Source: an uncultured bacterium (GTDB taxonomy: Bacteria > Hydrogenedentota > Hydrogenedentia > Hydrogenedentales > Hydrogenedentaceae). Taken from it: a DNA stretch of 64,000 nucleotides. The stretch is taken from positions 1 through 64,000 of the forward strand of contig CAKZKR010000019.1 in assembly GCA_937124615.1 (NCBI GenBank). The letters are read 5' to 3'. The position numbers and the translations under genes were made by a program. Position 1 is the first letter of the stretch. Each line of letters starts with the position of its first letter. Below are positions 17,758 through 26,554 of the stretch, piece by piece. Below the pieces are notes generated by a model that saw only the letters and a list, made by a program, of their open reading frames with translations, made no database searches and was not told the origin of the DNA.

Positions 17758-20445
17758 ATGAGTAGGTTAATGATTATAAAGTTGTTTGTTGTTTTTGCAT
17801 TTGTGTTATTTGTTTTCTTTGCTCTTTTTTCAGAACAAATAAAATCTTTTGTGAATGTCCGAAGTTTTGTTTATGCGGATGAAGTGCAAAAAAATCCTAT
17901 GACATCGATAATTCAGAAATGGGGATATTCAACAATGGAAGAACTTCTCAAAGCGGGGGATGTTTATGCTTTGTTTTATTGTTCTTCTGATAAAGATATG
18001 ATTTCTCCTGAAGAAAAAAATAGGTACTATTTAATGTGTGCTGGATATGGGTATCCTTATATGTCTGATATTTGGATTTCATGGGGTAGTGATGTGTTCT
18101 GTACTGATGAAAAGGGGAATAATTCACTTCATTTGGCTTCATCTGCTCAAAGTATCTATATGGTAGAACATTTGATCCATCTTGGATTAAATCCTAATTC
18201 GCGGAATAAGGAGAATTACTCTCCATTACATATATGTGCAGAATCAGGAATAGCAGGGGTTGCACGAACGCTTATTATGAATGGAGCTATACCTAATCTA
18301 CAGTTAGTTGCGGATGGTAGTGTTCACAGTGCCCCTTCTCTTTTAGCGGGAAAGAAAAAGAATTTTGAGGTAGTCCGTATTTTGAGAGGTTTTGATGCAC
18401 ATTATTCTTTATCGCATGCGATTGCTTATGGAGATATTGAGACTATTGATGCATATTTAAAAGAGCACCCGGAATGGCTTGTTGCCGGGCCTACTCGTTA
18501 TTCGACTCCACCTGTTATAGATGCGATAGCGGGAAATCAAAAGGATGTTTTGCTATACCTTCTTAAACGGGGGGCTTCTCTGGATGCTTCTACTATTGAG
18601 GGAGATAAGCCGTTATCTGTTGCTATATCGCATAAAAATAAGGAGATGATACGGCTTTTAGTGGATTTGGGGGTTAGTGTCAATGGTTTGGGTAGTGTTA
18701 AGAAGGATACCTATCCATTAGAATATGCTATTGTTAAAGGGGATGTGGATATTGTTCAATTTCTTGTTGACTTAGGTGCTGATGTAAATAGTGTTAATGT
18801 AGTGCAAAACTCTGAATCGCCTCTTCATCTTGCAATTAAAGAAAGAAAAAAGGAGGTTGTAAAACTTTTGGTGGAACGAGGTGCTAATCTTAATTTGAGG
18901 AATAAAGATGGTAAATCCCCCCTTTATATATCGTTAGAACTTGGGCAGGAGGAAATAGCGGAGTACTTAATAGAACAAGGGGCTGACCTTGAGATAACGG
19001 ACCGTAATCGATATACCCCTTTATTTGCTGTTGTAGAAAAAAAGAATGAAGTTTTAGCAAGGTGGCTTGTAGAGAAAGGTGCTAATATTCAAGCACGGGA
19101 TAAGAATGGTCGGACGGTTCTGCATCTGGCCTCGTCATTGGGGTTGGTTTCATTAATGGAATTATTTTTGAGTAAAGGGTTGAATGTAAATGAAACGGAT
19201 CGTTCTGGAAATACTTCTCTGCATATTGCAGTGGAATCCAGACAACAGAAGTCTGTTGAGTTGCTTGTTCAAAAGGGTGCAGATATAAATAGTTCAAATA
19301 TGTCAGGGAAAACTCCTTTATTTGTTGCGGTAGAAGTGGATAGTTTTACAATTGCGAAGTATCTTGTTGAACAGGGAGCCCAGACAGATATTGTGGACCG
19401 TGAACAGCGAACATTAATTCATGTAAGTGCTTGTTCTGAAAATTCGGAAATGATTCGCTGGTTAGAGGGTTTTGGATTGGATTTGTTTGCAATTGATAGC
19501 AAGGGGAATTCAGCCCTGCATTATGCGTGTCAAAGTGGTGCTGTTGATACCGTGATATGGCTTGTTGAGAAGAAGTTGCCAATGGATGAGATAAATAAGG
19601 ATGGTTATACACCTCTTCATCTTGCATGTCAAAGAGGGCATATATTAATTGTTAAAGAATTGATTGATTTGGGTGTAGATTATAAAAAGCCATCTCGCAC
19701 CGGTTTATGTGCGATTCATCTTTGTGCCAGTAGAGGACATTGGGGTCCTGCTCAGATTTTAATCTTGAAAGGAGTGGATCCTAATCTGCCGGATACATCC
19801 GGAAACACACCTCTTCATCATGCAAGCATGAACGGACAGGAACGGTTTGTGCAGTTGATACTTTCAAAACGGGCAGAAATTTGTGTCCGTAATAATGCCG
19901 GGAAAACACCGTTGGAAGAGGTTAAGAAACATCTTGAGGAAATAGTCCCCGTAGCAGGGGCCACGATGTCTCAGATTCGTTTATTTGAAGGACTGCAAGC
20001 GGTGGTGCGGTTGCTTTACGCAGTTATTTGTGAGGAATATTTGTTGCGGATTGAACAGAATAATGTTGAGGGGCTTAAAAAAATTATTGAACATTACCCT
20101 GATTTTGCAGGTATTTTTTATTTTGGTAAGGCTCCAATTCATAGGGCGATACGAAAACATTCTCTGGAAATGACGATTGTTCTTGTTGATAGTGGAGTTG
20201 ACCTTGAGGTAAAAGAATTAGGAATTGATGGTTTTACTCCGCTTCATTTAGCAGTGCAGGAACGGCAAATTAATATTGTTGAGGCTTTATTGAAAGCAGG
20301 AGTATCGATAGAAAACAGAGATAGCAAGGGTCGGACTGCCCAGGAACTTGCTGAGGCGTTGAATTATCCAGAAATTGTAGATTACATGAAATCATATAGT
20401 TTGAAATTGGGAGAAACAAAAGACAATAAGAACAGTGAAAATTAG
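17758..20445 (+). CDS. Exported or membrane-anchored ankyrin-repeat protein
   Basis: A hydrophobic segment (about 5-26) could be a signal anchor or signal peptide. From residue 110 to about 725 there are roughly 18-20 ankyrin repeats. The later ones are well formed (TPLHLACQRGHILIVKELID; TPLHHASMNGQERFVQLIL). After a non-ankyrin break at about 735-790, two more repeats follow (795-885). Such proteins mediate protein-protein contacts; no catalytic domain is present. At 895 residues it is one of the largest proteins here. It lies between a secreted GH30 and a sugar isomerase, which may indicate a role outside the cytoplasm. AAGGAAG precedes the ATG by about 4 bases. Confidence 0.88.
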   Translation: MSRLMIIKLFVVFAFVLFVFFALFSEQIKSFVNVRSFVYADEVQKNPMTSIIQKWGYSTMEELLKAGDVYALFYCSSDKDMISPEEKNRYYLMCAGYGYPYMSDIWISWGSDVFCTDEKGNNSLHLASSAQSIYMVEHLIHLGLNPNSRNKENYSPLHICAESGIAGVARTLIMNGAIPNLQLVADGSVHSAPSLLAGKKKNFEVVRILRGFDAHYSLSHAIAYGDIETIDAYLKEHPEWLVAGPTRYSTPPVIDAIAGNQKDVLLYLLKRGASLDASTIEGDKPLSVAISHKNKEMIRLLVDLGVSVNGLGSVKKDTYPLEYAIVKGDVDIVQFLVDLGADVNSVNVVQNSESPLHLAIKERKKEVVKLLVERGANLNLRNKDGKSPLYISLELGQEEIAEYLIEQGADLEITDRNRYTPLFAVVEKKNEVLARWLVEKGANIQARDKNGRTVLHLASSLGLVSLMELFLSKGLNVNETDRSGNTSLHIAVESRQQKSVELLVQKGADINSSNMSGKTPLFVAVEVDSFTIAKYLVEQGAQTDIVDREQRTLIHVSACSENSEMIRWLEGFGLDLFAIDSKGNSALHYACQSGAVDTVIWLVEKKLPMDEINKDGYTPLHLACQRGHILIVKELIDLGVDYKKPSRTGLCAIHLCASRGHWGPAQILILKGVDPNLPDTSGNTPLHHASMNGQERFVQLILSKRAEICVRNNAGKTPLEEVKKHLEEIVPVAGATMSQIRLFEGLQAVVRLLYAVICEEYLLRIEQNNVEGLKKIIEHYPDFAGIFYFGKAPIHRAIRKHSLEMTIVLVDSGVDLEVKELGIDGFTPLHLAVQERQINIVEALLKAGVSIENRDSKGRTAQELAEALNYPEIVDYMKSYSLKLGETKDNKNSEN

Positions 20446-20452
20446 GATATAA

Positions 20453-21277
20453 ATGGTAGAGCGTTTAACAGATTATAGTCGTCTTGCTATTCATTCAATG
20501 TGCTTTAAGTTTTTGAATCTTTTTCAGATTGTAGAATTGTTTCAGAAGGAAGGGGTACCGGGGATAACTGTTTGGAGGGAACATATACATGATATTGGCT
20601 TGAAAGAGAGTAGGAAGGTTCTGAATGATAGTGGTTTGAAAGTGGTGAGTTTGTGTCGAGGTGGTTTTTTTCCAAGTGCCGGTGCAGGAGAAAGAGAGAG
20701 GGCCTGTGTTGAGACAATGAAAGCAATAGATGAAGCACACGAAATAGGTGCTCCTTTGGTTGTTTTGGTATGTGGAGCGGAACCCCGATTGCCTTTGCAG
20801 GAAGCAAGACAGCATATTTTGGATGGGATACAAAAGGTTTTGCCTCATGCCAAATCTGCGCAGGTATGCCTGGGTGTGGAACCGTTACACCCTATGTATG
20901 CGGATAATCGTTCTGCAATAAATACCATGGAGCAGGCAAATAATGTTGTAAGTGCCTTGCATTCGGAATGGGTGGGGATTGTTCTGGATGTTTACCATGT
21001 ATGGTGGGAAGCATGTCTGCAATCAGAGATAATGAGGGCCGGCCGAAAAATAATGGCGTTTCATGTGTCTGATTGGAAAACGCCAACGGAACATATTTTG
21101 ACAGATCGAGGATTAATGGGGGAAGGGTGTATTAATATTCGGCAGATTCGAGCATGGGCTGAACAGGCGGGTTTTCGTGGTTTTATAGAAGTAGAGGTTT
21201 TTTCAGAGAAATATTGGAAAGAGGAACCGGGATATTATATCCAGAGAATAAAAGAAGCGTATTTAAGGTGCGTTTAG
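20453..21277 (+). CDS. Sugar phosphate isomerase/epimerase-like TIM barrel protein
   Basis: A 274-residue protein of the AP-endonuclease-2/xylose-isomerase-like TIM barrel family. It has VSLCRGGFFPS, APLVVLVCG, LGVEPLHPMYADN (a Glu metal ligand near 144), VGIVLDVYHVWWE (Asp and His near 178-181), IMAFHVSDWK and FIEVEVFSE, in the order expected for IolE/HpxI-type isomerases. Metal-dependent isomerisation or epimerisation is likely; the sugar is not known. It starts 7 bases after the ankyrin gene with TTAGGA as ribosome binding site, so it is probably part of the same operon. Confidence 0.85.
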   Translation: MVERLTDYSRLAIHSMCFKFLNLFQIVELFQKEGVPGITVWREHIHDIGLKESRKVLNDSGLKVVSLCRGGFFPSAGAGERERACVETMKAIDEAHEIGAPLVVLVCGAEPRLPLQEARQHILDGIQKVLPHAKSAQVCLGVEPLHPMYADNRSAINTMEQANNVVSALHSEWVGIVLDVYHVWWEACLQSEIMRAGRKIMAFHVSDWKTPTEHILTDRGLMGEGCINIRQIRAWAEQAGFRGFIEVEVFSEKYWKEEPGYYIQRIKEAYLRCV

Positions 21278-21278
21278 T

Positions 21279-21428
21279 CTATTCCCACGGTAGGATGCGG
21301 AGACTGCAATCTAAAGTTTCGTATATTGTGTTTAGGTTTGAAACGAGTTTGTTTATGATTGCGTAAAGGAAATAGCCTAAATTTTCAATGAATTCTATGG
21401 GTATGATCTGCAAAGTGCGCACTTGCAT
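21279..21428 (-). CDS. Possible 49-residue small protein, low confidence
   Basis: An open frame of 49 codons starting MQVRTLQIIPIEF and ending SLRILPWE. It lies on the strand of the 42-residue peptide gene and 83 bases beyond it. Composition is protein-like (hydrophobic core, central FLYAIINKLV). However, GGAG sits only 2 bases before the ATG, which is too close, and no family is recognised. The length is within what chance allows in this base composition. Together with the next two entries it fills the 455-base gap between 21277 and 21733. Confidence 0.2.
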   Translation of the reverse strand: MQVRTLQIIPIEFIENLGYFLYAIINKLVSNLNTIYETLDCSLRILPWE

Positions 21429-21442
21429 TTCTCCATTTACTC

Positions 21443-21479
21443 TACATTGTTTGTTTTTCTACTATATTAAAACAATGTA
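21443..21479 (-). terminator. Inverted repeat after the 42-residue peptide gene
   Basis: TACATTGTTT (21443-21452) and AAACAATGTA (21470-21479) are perfect 10-base complementary arms around a 17-base loop, 33 bases past the peptide gene's stop. The stem is AT-rich and no long T tract follows, so it may be a weak terminator or a processing or regulatory hairpin. Confidence 0.35.
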
Positions 21480-21511
21480 AAGATTTTCAATTTTGTTTTC
21501 AACTTTAAGGG

Positions 21512-21640
21512 CTATTCTTTGTTGCCGATATCGATTTGTCCTAAATTTACATTGATACCGAGAATACCCAGAAAGTCCTGTACCGCTTTGAGAATAGCGT
21601 TTACAAGGGTTTCAATAGCGTCTAACAGCATGTTCAGCAT
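21512..21640 (-). CDS. 42-residue amphipathic peptide gene with consensus ribosome binding site
   Basis: ATG at 21640 is preceded by AAAGGAGGTG at 21648-21657 with a 7-base gap, the best ribosome binding site in the window. The peptide starts MLNMLLDAIETLVNAILKAV and ends NLGQIDIGNKE with TAG at 21512. It has no Cys, a net charge near -3 and a probable amphipathic helix over residues 2-28. There is no signal peptide. ACAAAG (21691-21696) and CTTTGT (21706-21711) form a spaced inverted repeat upstream that might be an operator. An inverted repeat follows the gene at 21443-21479. I recognise no family. The strong start signal argues for real, high expression; function is unknown (a regulatory, membrane-active or toxin-like peptide are all possible). 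Confidence 0.6.
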   Translation of the reverse strand: MLNMLLDAIETLVNAILKAVQDFLGILGINVNLGQIDIGNKE

Positions 21641-21732
21641 AACCTTTCACCTCCTTTCGAATATGTTGGTTTATCTTCTAAATTGGTATTACAAAGATAG
21701 TGGTACTTTGTTACAGTGGGAATAAAAGAGGA

Positions 21733-22950
21733 TTATTTTTTTATTAGCCAGGATAGTGTTTCGACATGTTGTGTATGAGGGAAGAAATCGTATGCCTTGA
21801 AGTTAATGCAGTTATAATGTTCAAGCAGGATAGGTAACTCACGGGCAAGTGCGTTTGGATTGCAGGATATATAAAAGAGATGGTGGGGTTTCCATTGAAG
21901 GAGTTTTTTTATTACTCCTTCGGTTAATCCTTCGCGTGGAGGGTCGACAATAACAAGAGTATCGTTAGATAATGGCTTTGTTGTTTTTTTTATTTGTTCG
22001 GATAGGAATTTGCGGACGGTATTCAGGACAAAGTGAACATTAGTAATATTGTTTAGATGCGTGTTTGTTTTTCCGTCTTCGATAGATGAAAAGACACAAT
22101 CAACAGAGTAAATCTCTTTTGCAAGATTGGATAGGAGAATAGCGATTGGGCCCATTCCTCCGTAAAGGTCGTATATGTAGGTGGGAGAAATCTCTTTTGT
22201 CCAGTTATAAATCTGAGAGAATAAATTTTCTGCGGATAGAGTGTTTGCTTGGAAGAAACTGGATGGGGAAATCTGGAAAATATAGTTGACAGAGTTTTGT
22301 TTTATCGGTAATACAATATTTTCATAAATATGAGAGGAACCGTCTATTAAGTGCCATTTATCAGGTTGTGATACTTCTGCTGTTCGAGTATAGAGTCCTG
22401 CGTATAGGCTCTTACAGGGAAAATGTTGTTTTAACAAATCTATTAAGGAATTCCAATTCATATCTAACTGGCGTGTTAGAATTCCTATCATTCTTTCGCC
22501 TGTTCTTTTCCCCTGTCGTAGTAAGAGTGCATGTAAAATGCCTTTGCCTGTTCTTCGGTCGTATGCCTTGTAATTATTTGCTTTTCTCCATTGAGTAATG
22601 GCAAGTATCAAATGGGGTAATTCGGGAGGTCCTATTAAGCAATCTTCTAATGGGAAGGTATCATACCATCGCCGGTATCTTTTAAAACCTAATACTGTTT
22701 CTCTTTCTATATCAGTAGGGGGTGGTTTCTCGAAATATTCCGGAGAAAAAACTGGGTCTATTTTGTTTCGGTAATGCCATATTTCCGGTGAAGGTTGCAC
22801 AATGATAGTAGATTGGATAAGGTCTTTGAACAGAGCCGATAGTCGGTTGCCTTTTTCTTCTAATTGTTTTTCATAGGGAATGTTTTGATATTCACATCCG
22901 CCACATATTCCAAAGTGGGGGCAGATATTTTTTATTGGCTGTTCTGTCAT
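21733..22950 (-). CDS. RlmD/RumA-type 23S rRNA uracil methyltransferase-like protein
   Basis: SAM-dependent 5-methyluridine methyltransferase family. CPHFGICGGC (C10, C16, C19) supplies three ligands of the iron-sulfur cluster typical of RumA. The Rossmann domain has YIYDLYGGMGPIAILLS, then IVDPPREGL, and the catalytic Cys in YISCNPNALAREL near the C-terminus. It lacks the N-terminal TRAM domain. The frame also opens at a TTG (22974) that would overlap the previous gene. I prefer the ATG at 22950, which gives a 7-base gap. Which uracil is methylated cannot be told. It is in series with the methyltransferase and thrS genes. Confidence 0.85.
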   Translation of the reverse strand: MTEQPIKNICPHFGICGGCEYQNIPYEKQLEEKGNRLSALFKDLIQSTIIVQPSPEIWHYRNKIDPVFSPEYFEKPPPTDIERETVLGFKRYRRWYDTFPLEDCLIGPPELPHLILAITQWRKANNYKAYDRRTGKGILHALLLRQGKRTGERMIGILTRQLDMNWNSLIDLLKQHFPCKSLYAGLYTRTAEVSQPDKWHLIDGSSHIYENIVLPIKQNSVNYIFQISPSSFFQANTLSAENLFSQIYNWTKEISPTYIYDLYGGMGPIAILLSNLAKEIYSVDCVFSSIEDGKTNTHLNNITNVHFVLNTVRKFLSEQIKKTTKPLSNDTLVIVDPPREGLTEGVIKKLLQWKPHHLFYISCNPNALARELPILLEHYNCINFKAYDFFPHTQHVETLSWLIKK

Positions 22951-22957
22951 ACCTGTC

Positions 22958-23713
22958 TTACTCTGTTTTCTCAAAGATACAAATAAGGGATAAGCCTAAG
23001 GGCAGGGAAAATCTGTGAACCCATTTGTTTTCGGCCGAGACAATTTTTTTTAAGGGTATCTCGATAAAAAAGGGGACAGGGGGGAACCCTTCGTATTCTT
23101 GTAGCGGATTGAAAAAATCTTTTATTTTACGGAGTATAGCAAACGGAAGCCCCGGAATATTCCAAAATGTTAATTTTCTTATTTTTAGATGAGAGATTTC
23201 TGCAAGGTGTTTTAATTGCTTTTTTGTATATCGGCGGAAGTGTCGGTTCCAGCGGTCCCAGGAAGAGAAAAGACAGGGATGAGCAGGGACCGTAATCAGA
23301 ATATACCCACCTTTTTTCAGGATGCGATTGCATTCATTGATGGTTAATGTGTGATTCTGGATATGTTCCAGCACATCTGTCATGACTACAAGGTCTATAC
23401 TTTCATTGCTAATGGGAATCCCTTCACCGCAATTACTGATGAAGGAATTCATTATTCCTTTGTATTGTGTATATTGCACAGCAGAGGGTTCGTAGTCTGT
23501 ACTGATTACTTTATATCCTAACTGCTGTATTTCGGAAGATAATCGCCCCCCTCCGCAACCAATTTCCAAGACCGAGGAACCTTTTTCAATGAGAGATTGG
23601 ATGAAATAGGTTATAAGTTCTCTTTTTAATATGAACCACCAGTAATTTTTTTCGGTTTCATGATGGATGGTAATCCATTCTTTATTTTTTTCTTGAACAG
23701 GTGGTTGGCTCAC
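22958..23713 (-). CDS. Class I SAM-dependent methyltransferase
   Basis: The 251-residue chain has motif I SVLEIGCGGGRLSSEI (about 43-58), an acidic STDYEP at the end of strand 2, IDLVVMTDVLEHIQNH (motif IV/V) and LKKGGYILITVPAHPCLFSSWD. This is the UbiG/Methyltransf_11-type small-molecule or lipid methyltransferase layout. The C-terminal 100 residues carry an RYTKKQL segment common in O-antigen or lipid-linked methyltransferases. Start is GTG at 23713. It ends 7 bases before the uracil methyltransferase start and begins 14 bases after the thrS stop. Confidence 0.85.
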   Translation of the reverse strand: MSQPPVQEKNKEWITIHHETEKNYWWFILKRELITYFIQSLIEKGSSVLEIGCGGGRLSSEIQQLGYKVISTDYEPSAVQYTQYKGIMNSFISNCGEGIPISNESIDLVVMTDVLEHIQNHTLTINECNRILKKGGYILITVPAHPCLFSSWDRWNRHFRRYTKKQLKHLAEISHLKIRKLTFWNIPGLPFAILRKIKDFFNPLQEYEGFPPVPFFIEIPLKKIVSAENKWVHRFSLPLGLSLICIFEKTE

Positions 23714-23727
23714 AAGATAGCCCTATA

Positions 23728-25542
23728 TTAAAGTGGTAAGGAGGTGTTCGGGAAATTATCCATCAATCGTTTTTCACGCATTTGTTTCAGTGCTTCTATG
23801 GCCTGTGTTAAAGGAACGGTAATTTGTTCTTTTACAGCATAGCGTCTCCATGTTACAGATTGGTTTTGTTTTTCGCGTTCGCCCAATACCCAGATATTTG
23901 GAATTTTACGGACGACGGCAGTTCGTATCTTTTTATTGAATGTTTCGGAACTGTCATCAATTTCTACACGGAATAGTTGATTGTGTAAATTGTCTTTTAT
24001 TGCACAGGCATATTCAAGTAAAGCAGGGTTAACAGGGACCAGCATAACCTGGGTTGGAGATAACCATGTGGGGAAGGCTCCGCCATAGAATTCGATCAGG
24101 AAGGATATAATGCGTTCGTGTGTACTGAGTGGGGCTCTATGAACGATAAAGGGTCTTTTGGGCTGACCGTCGCGGTCGATAAATGTTAAGTCAAAGCGTT
24201 CTGCCATGACAAAGTCAAGCTGGCAGGTAGAAACGGTCTCTTCTCTTCCCATGAGGTTTTTTACCTGTACATCTACTTTAGGACCGTAGAAAGCGGCTTC
24301 TCCTTTTTCTTCTTCGTATTGTATTCCCAAATTATTTAATACCTGTCGAACCATGTCTTCACTGCGGTTCCATAGTTCCTCGTCAGAGACAAATTTGTCG
24401 CTATTGGGGTCGTGGAGAGAGAGACGAACACGGAAATTTCCGAGTTGCAGATGTTGATAATAGTTGTTATACATTTGCATTACTGTGATGAATTCGCTTT
24501 CTACTTGTTCGGGAGCACAATAGATATGTGCGTCATTCATACACATAGCCCGGACCCGGAGTAATCCGGAGAGGGAACCGTGTTTTTCGTAGCGAAATAC
24601 ATTGCCATACTCTGCTAATCGGAGAGGTAAGTCGCGGTAACTGCGTAGTCGAGAGGCATATATTTTGTGATGGTGTGGACAGTTCATAGGACGAAGGTAG
24701 TAGTGGTCATTTTCATCAAGGGTCATAGGAGGATACATACTTTCTGCATAATAGGGAAGATGACCGGAACGATAGTATAGGTCGGCTCGAGTGATGCAAG
24801 GTGTTGATACTCTTAAATAACCTGCTTTGAATTCTTCCTCTTTGGCCCATTTTTCCAGTTCTTCTCGAATAATTGTCCCATTGGGGGTCCATAGGGGAAG
24901 GCCGACCCCTACTTCAGAGTCTTGAATGAACAGGTCCAGTTCTTCTCCTAATTTTCGGTGGTCTCGTTCCATAGCCAGTTGTCGGCGATACAGAAAATCG
25001 TCTAATTCTTCCTTTGTTGAGAAAGCAAATCCATAGATACGAGTTAACATTGGTTTTTTTTCATCCCCACGCCAATAGCTACCTGAAATGCGGTCTAACT
25101 TAAAACCATCTCTGGGCAATTCTCCTGTATGATTTACATGAGGACCTTCGCACATGTCCGTAAAAGGTCCGTGTTGGTAGAAAGAAAGTCCCCGGGGGTC
25201 TATTTCTCCTTTTTCTGCTAACTCTTTTGCATATTCGACTTTATAGTTTTGTCCGCTTTGTTCAAGGAATGCAATGGCTTCATCGATATTTAAAAATTTT
25301 TGTTCAAAGTGATATTTTTCTTTAATAATTTTTCGCATCTGTTTTTCAAGTTCGGGTAGGTCTGCTTCTCCGATAGGATTCCCATTAAAATCGAAGTCAT
25401 AGTAGAATCCATTTTCTACCGGAGGACCAAAAGCCAATTTGGCATTGGGTCTAATCTCTAAAACTGCATGTGCTAAAACATGAGCCAAAGAATGACGGAT
25501 TTTATATAAATATTCCTGTTGTTCTATTTCTTCTTTGTTCAT
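23728..25542 (-). CDS. thrS: Threonyl-tRNA synthetase without TGS domain
   Basis: Charges tRNA-Thr. The editing domain is intact: HSLAH (H17, H21) and CEGPH (C131, H135) are the four zinc-type residues that clear Ser-tRNA-Thr. The class II core has MNCPHHHKIYASRLRSYRDL (with the zinc-binding Cys), the motif 2 stretch RYEKHGSLSGLLRVRAMCMND, and a motif 3 region around FIVHRAPLSTHERIISFLIEF. The C-terminal anticodon-binding domain begins near VMLVPVNP. At 604 residues it is about 35-40 shorter than the standard enzyme, because the N-terminal TGS domain is absent. AAAGGC precedes the ATG. Confidence 0.96.
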   Translation of the reverse strand: MNKEEIEQQEYLYKIRHSLAHVLAHAVLEIRPNAKLAFGPPVENGFYYDFDFNGNPIGEADLPELEKQMRKIIKEKYHFEQKFLNIDEAIAFLEQSGQNYKVEYAKELAEKGEIDPRGLSFYQHGPFTDMCEGPHVNHTGELPRDGFKLDRISGSYWRGDEKKPMLTRIYGFAFSTKEELDDFLYRRQLAMERDHRKLGEELDLFIQDSEVGVGLPLWTPNGTIIREELEKWAKEEEFKAGYLRVSTPCITRADLYYRSGHLPYYAESMYPPMTLDENDHYYLRPMNCPHHHKIYASRLRSYRDLPLRLAEYGNVFRYEKHGSLSGLLRVRAMCMNDAHIYCAPEQVESEFITVMQMYNNYYQHLQLGNFRVRLSLHDPNSDKFVSDEELWNRSEDMVRQVLNNLGIQYEEEKGEAAFYGPKVDVQVKNLMGREETVSTCQLDFVMAERFDLTFIDRDGQPKRPFIVHRAPLSTHERIISFLIEFYGGAFPTWLSPTQVMLVPVNPALLEYACAIKDNLHNQLFRVEIDDSSETFNKKIRTAVVRKIPNIWVLGEREKQNQSVTWRRYAVKEQITVPLTQAIEALKQMREKRLMDNFPNTSLPL

Positions 25543-25632
25543 AATAAAAAGCCTTTGTTTGTGTTAAGGTGTTTTTGGGAGATTTGTATATATTTTAATT
25601 TATGACTTAGAGATTTGGCAAAGATTGAGTTT

Positions 25633-26457
25633 TTATGTTTTTCTACATACAATGTTTTCTATTTCCCCTAAATGGAGGGTTTGCGGGGTAAATGTATAAA
25701 CATGAGGTCCTAACGGATGCCATATTTTTGGGTCGGTAGTTCGGAAAAGAACAACTGTTTTTATACCGATAGCCCCTGCTATATGGGAAATGCCATTATC
25801 ATTACCTATAAATGCAGAGGCCCCTGCGAGATATTTTGCTAATTCTGTAAGTTTTTCCATTTTGAGTAATGAAATGTTTGGGGGGAATGTGATGTTTTCT
25901 TCTGCAGGCCCCACACACCATTGGACAGGTAGTTTTCTATGGACTATTTTTTGTGTAAGTGTTATAAAAACTTCAAGTGGAAAATTTTTTTTAGGACTTC
26001 CACTTCCGGGATGGATGATTATTTTTTTATGGAAGGATTGTGTTTTTATGGGTAGGATAAATTCATTGTCCGGGGTAAGACCAAAACAGTGGAGATAATA
26101 ATTAGATGCATGGTTATCCCAGTTATTGGGAGGGATTCCTGGAAAGGTATGGATGTGTGGAATACCTATTGTTTTTGTATTTTTTGTTAAGATATCTCCA
26201 TTTCGAATAAAGAAATAAACTGTATCAAATTTTAAGAGGAATTGCTTTAATTTTTCTGATGGTGATGAAAAAAGGGATGTGAAATCGACTTCATCAGGAT
26301 TATATGTCTTTTTAACCCACCCGGCCTTTTCTAATAAGGCCATTCGTTCGGGATAGCCGATGACCGTAATATCTGCTTTTCTGGAGAGTTTCTGAATAGC
26401 AGGAGCAAGAAGAATGGTATCTCCTATGGCGCCAAAGAAGACAATTAATTTTTTCAT
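25633..26457 (-). CDS. Glycosyltransferase family 9 (heptosyltransferase-like)
   Basis: GT9 enzymes transfer heptose or other sugars to lipid A core. The N-terminal FFGAIGDTILLAPAIQKL is the acceptor-side Rossmann glycine turn. The nucleotide-sugar side has IIIHPGSGSPKKNFPLEVF (about 150-168) and FIGNDNGISHIAGAIGIKTVVLF (about 214-236), the usual D/N-x-G-x-x-H-x-A signature. The length of 274 is short for heptosyltransferases (320-350). The gene is upstream of thrS by 90 bases on the same strand. It fits a Gram-negative envelope, together with the sugar kinase at 27.6-28.7 kb. Confidence 0.82.
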   Translation of the reverse strand: MKKLIVFFGAIGDTILLAPAIQKLSRKADITVIGYPERMALLEKAGWVKKTYNPDEVDFTSLFSSPSEKLKQFLLKFDTVYFFIRNGDILTKNTKTIGIPHIHTFPGIPPNNWDNHASNYYLHCFGLTPDNEFILPIKTQSFHKKIIIHPGSGSPKKNFPLEVFITLTQKIVHRKLPVQWCVGPAEENITFPPNISLLKMEKLTELAKYLAGASAFIGNDNGISHIAGAIGIKTVVLFRTTDPKIWHPLGPHVYTFTPQTLHLGEIENIVCRKT

Positions 26458-26554
26458 ACTATCGGGAAAAGAGATATTGTATGGTAATGTAATGGTTATA
26501 ATATATTATAAATTTTAAAGGTTTATATGAACAATCGATATGAAGGAATAAAAA

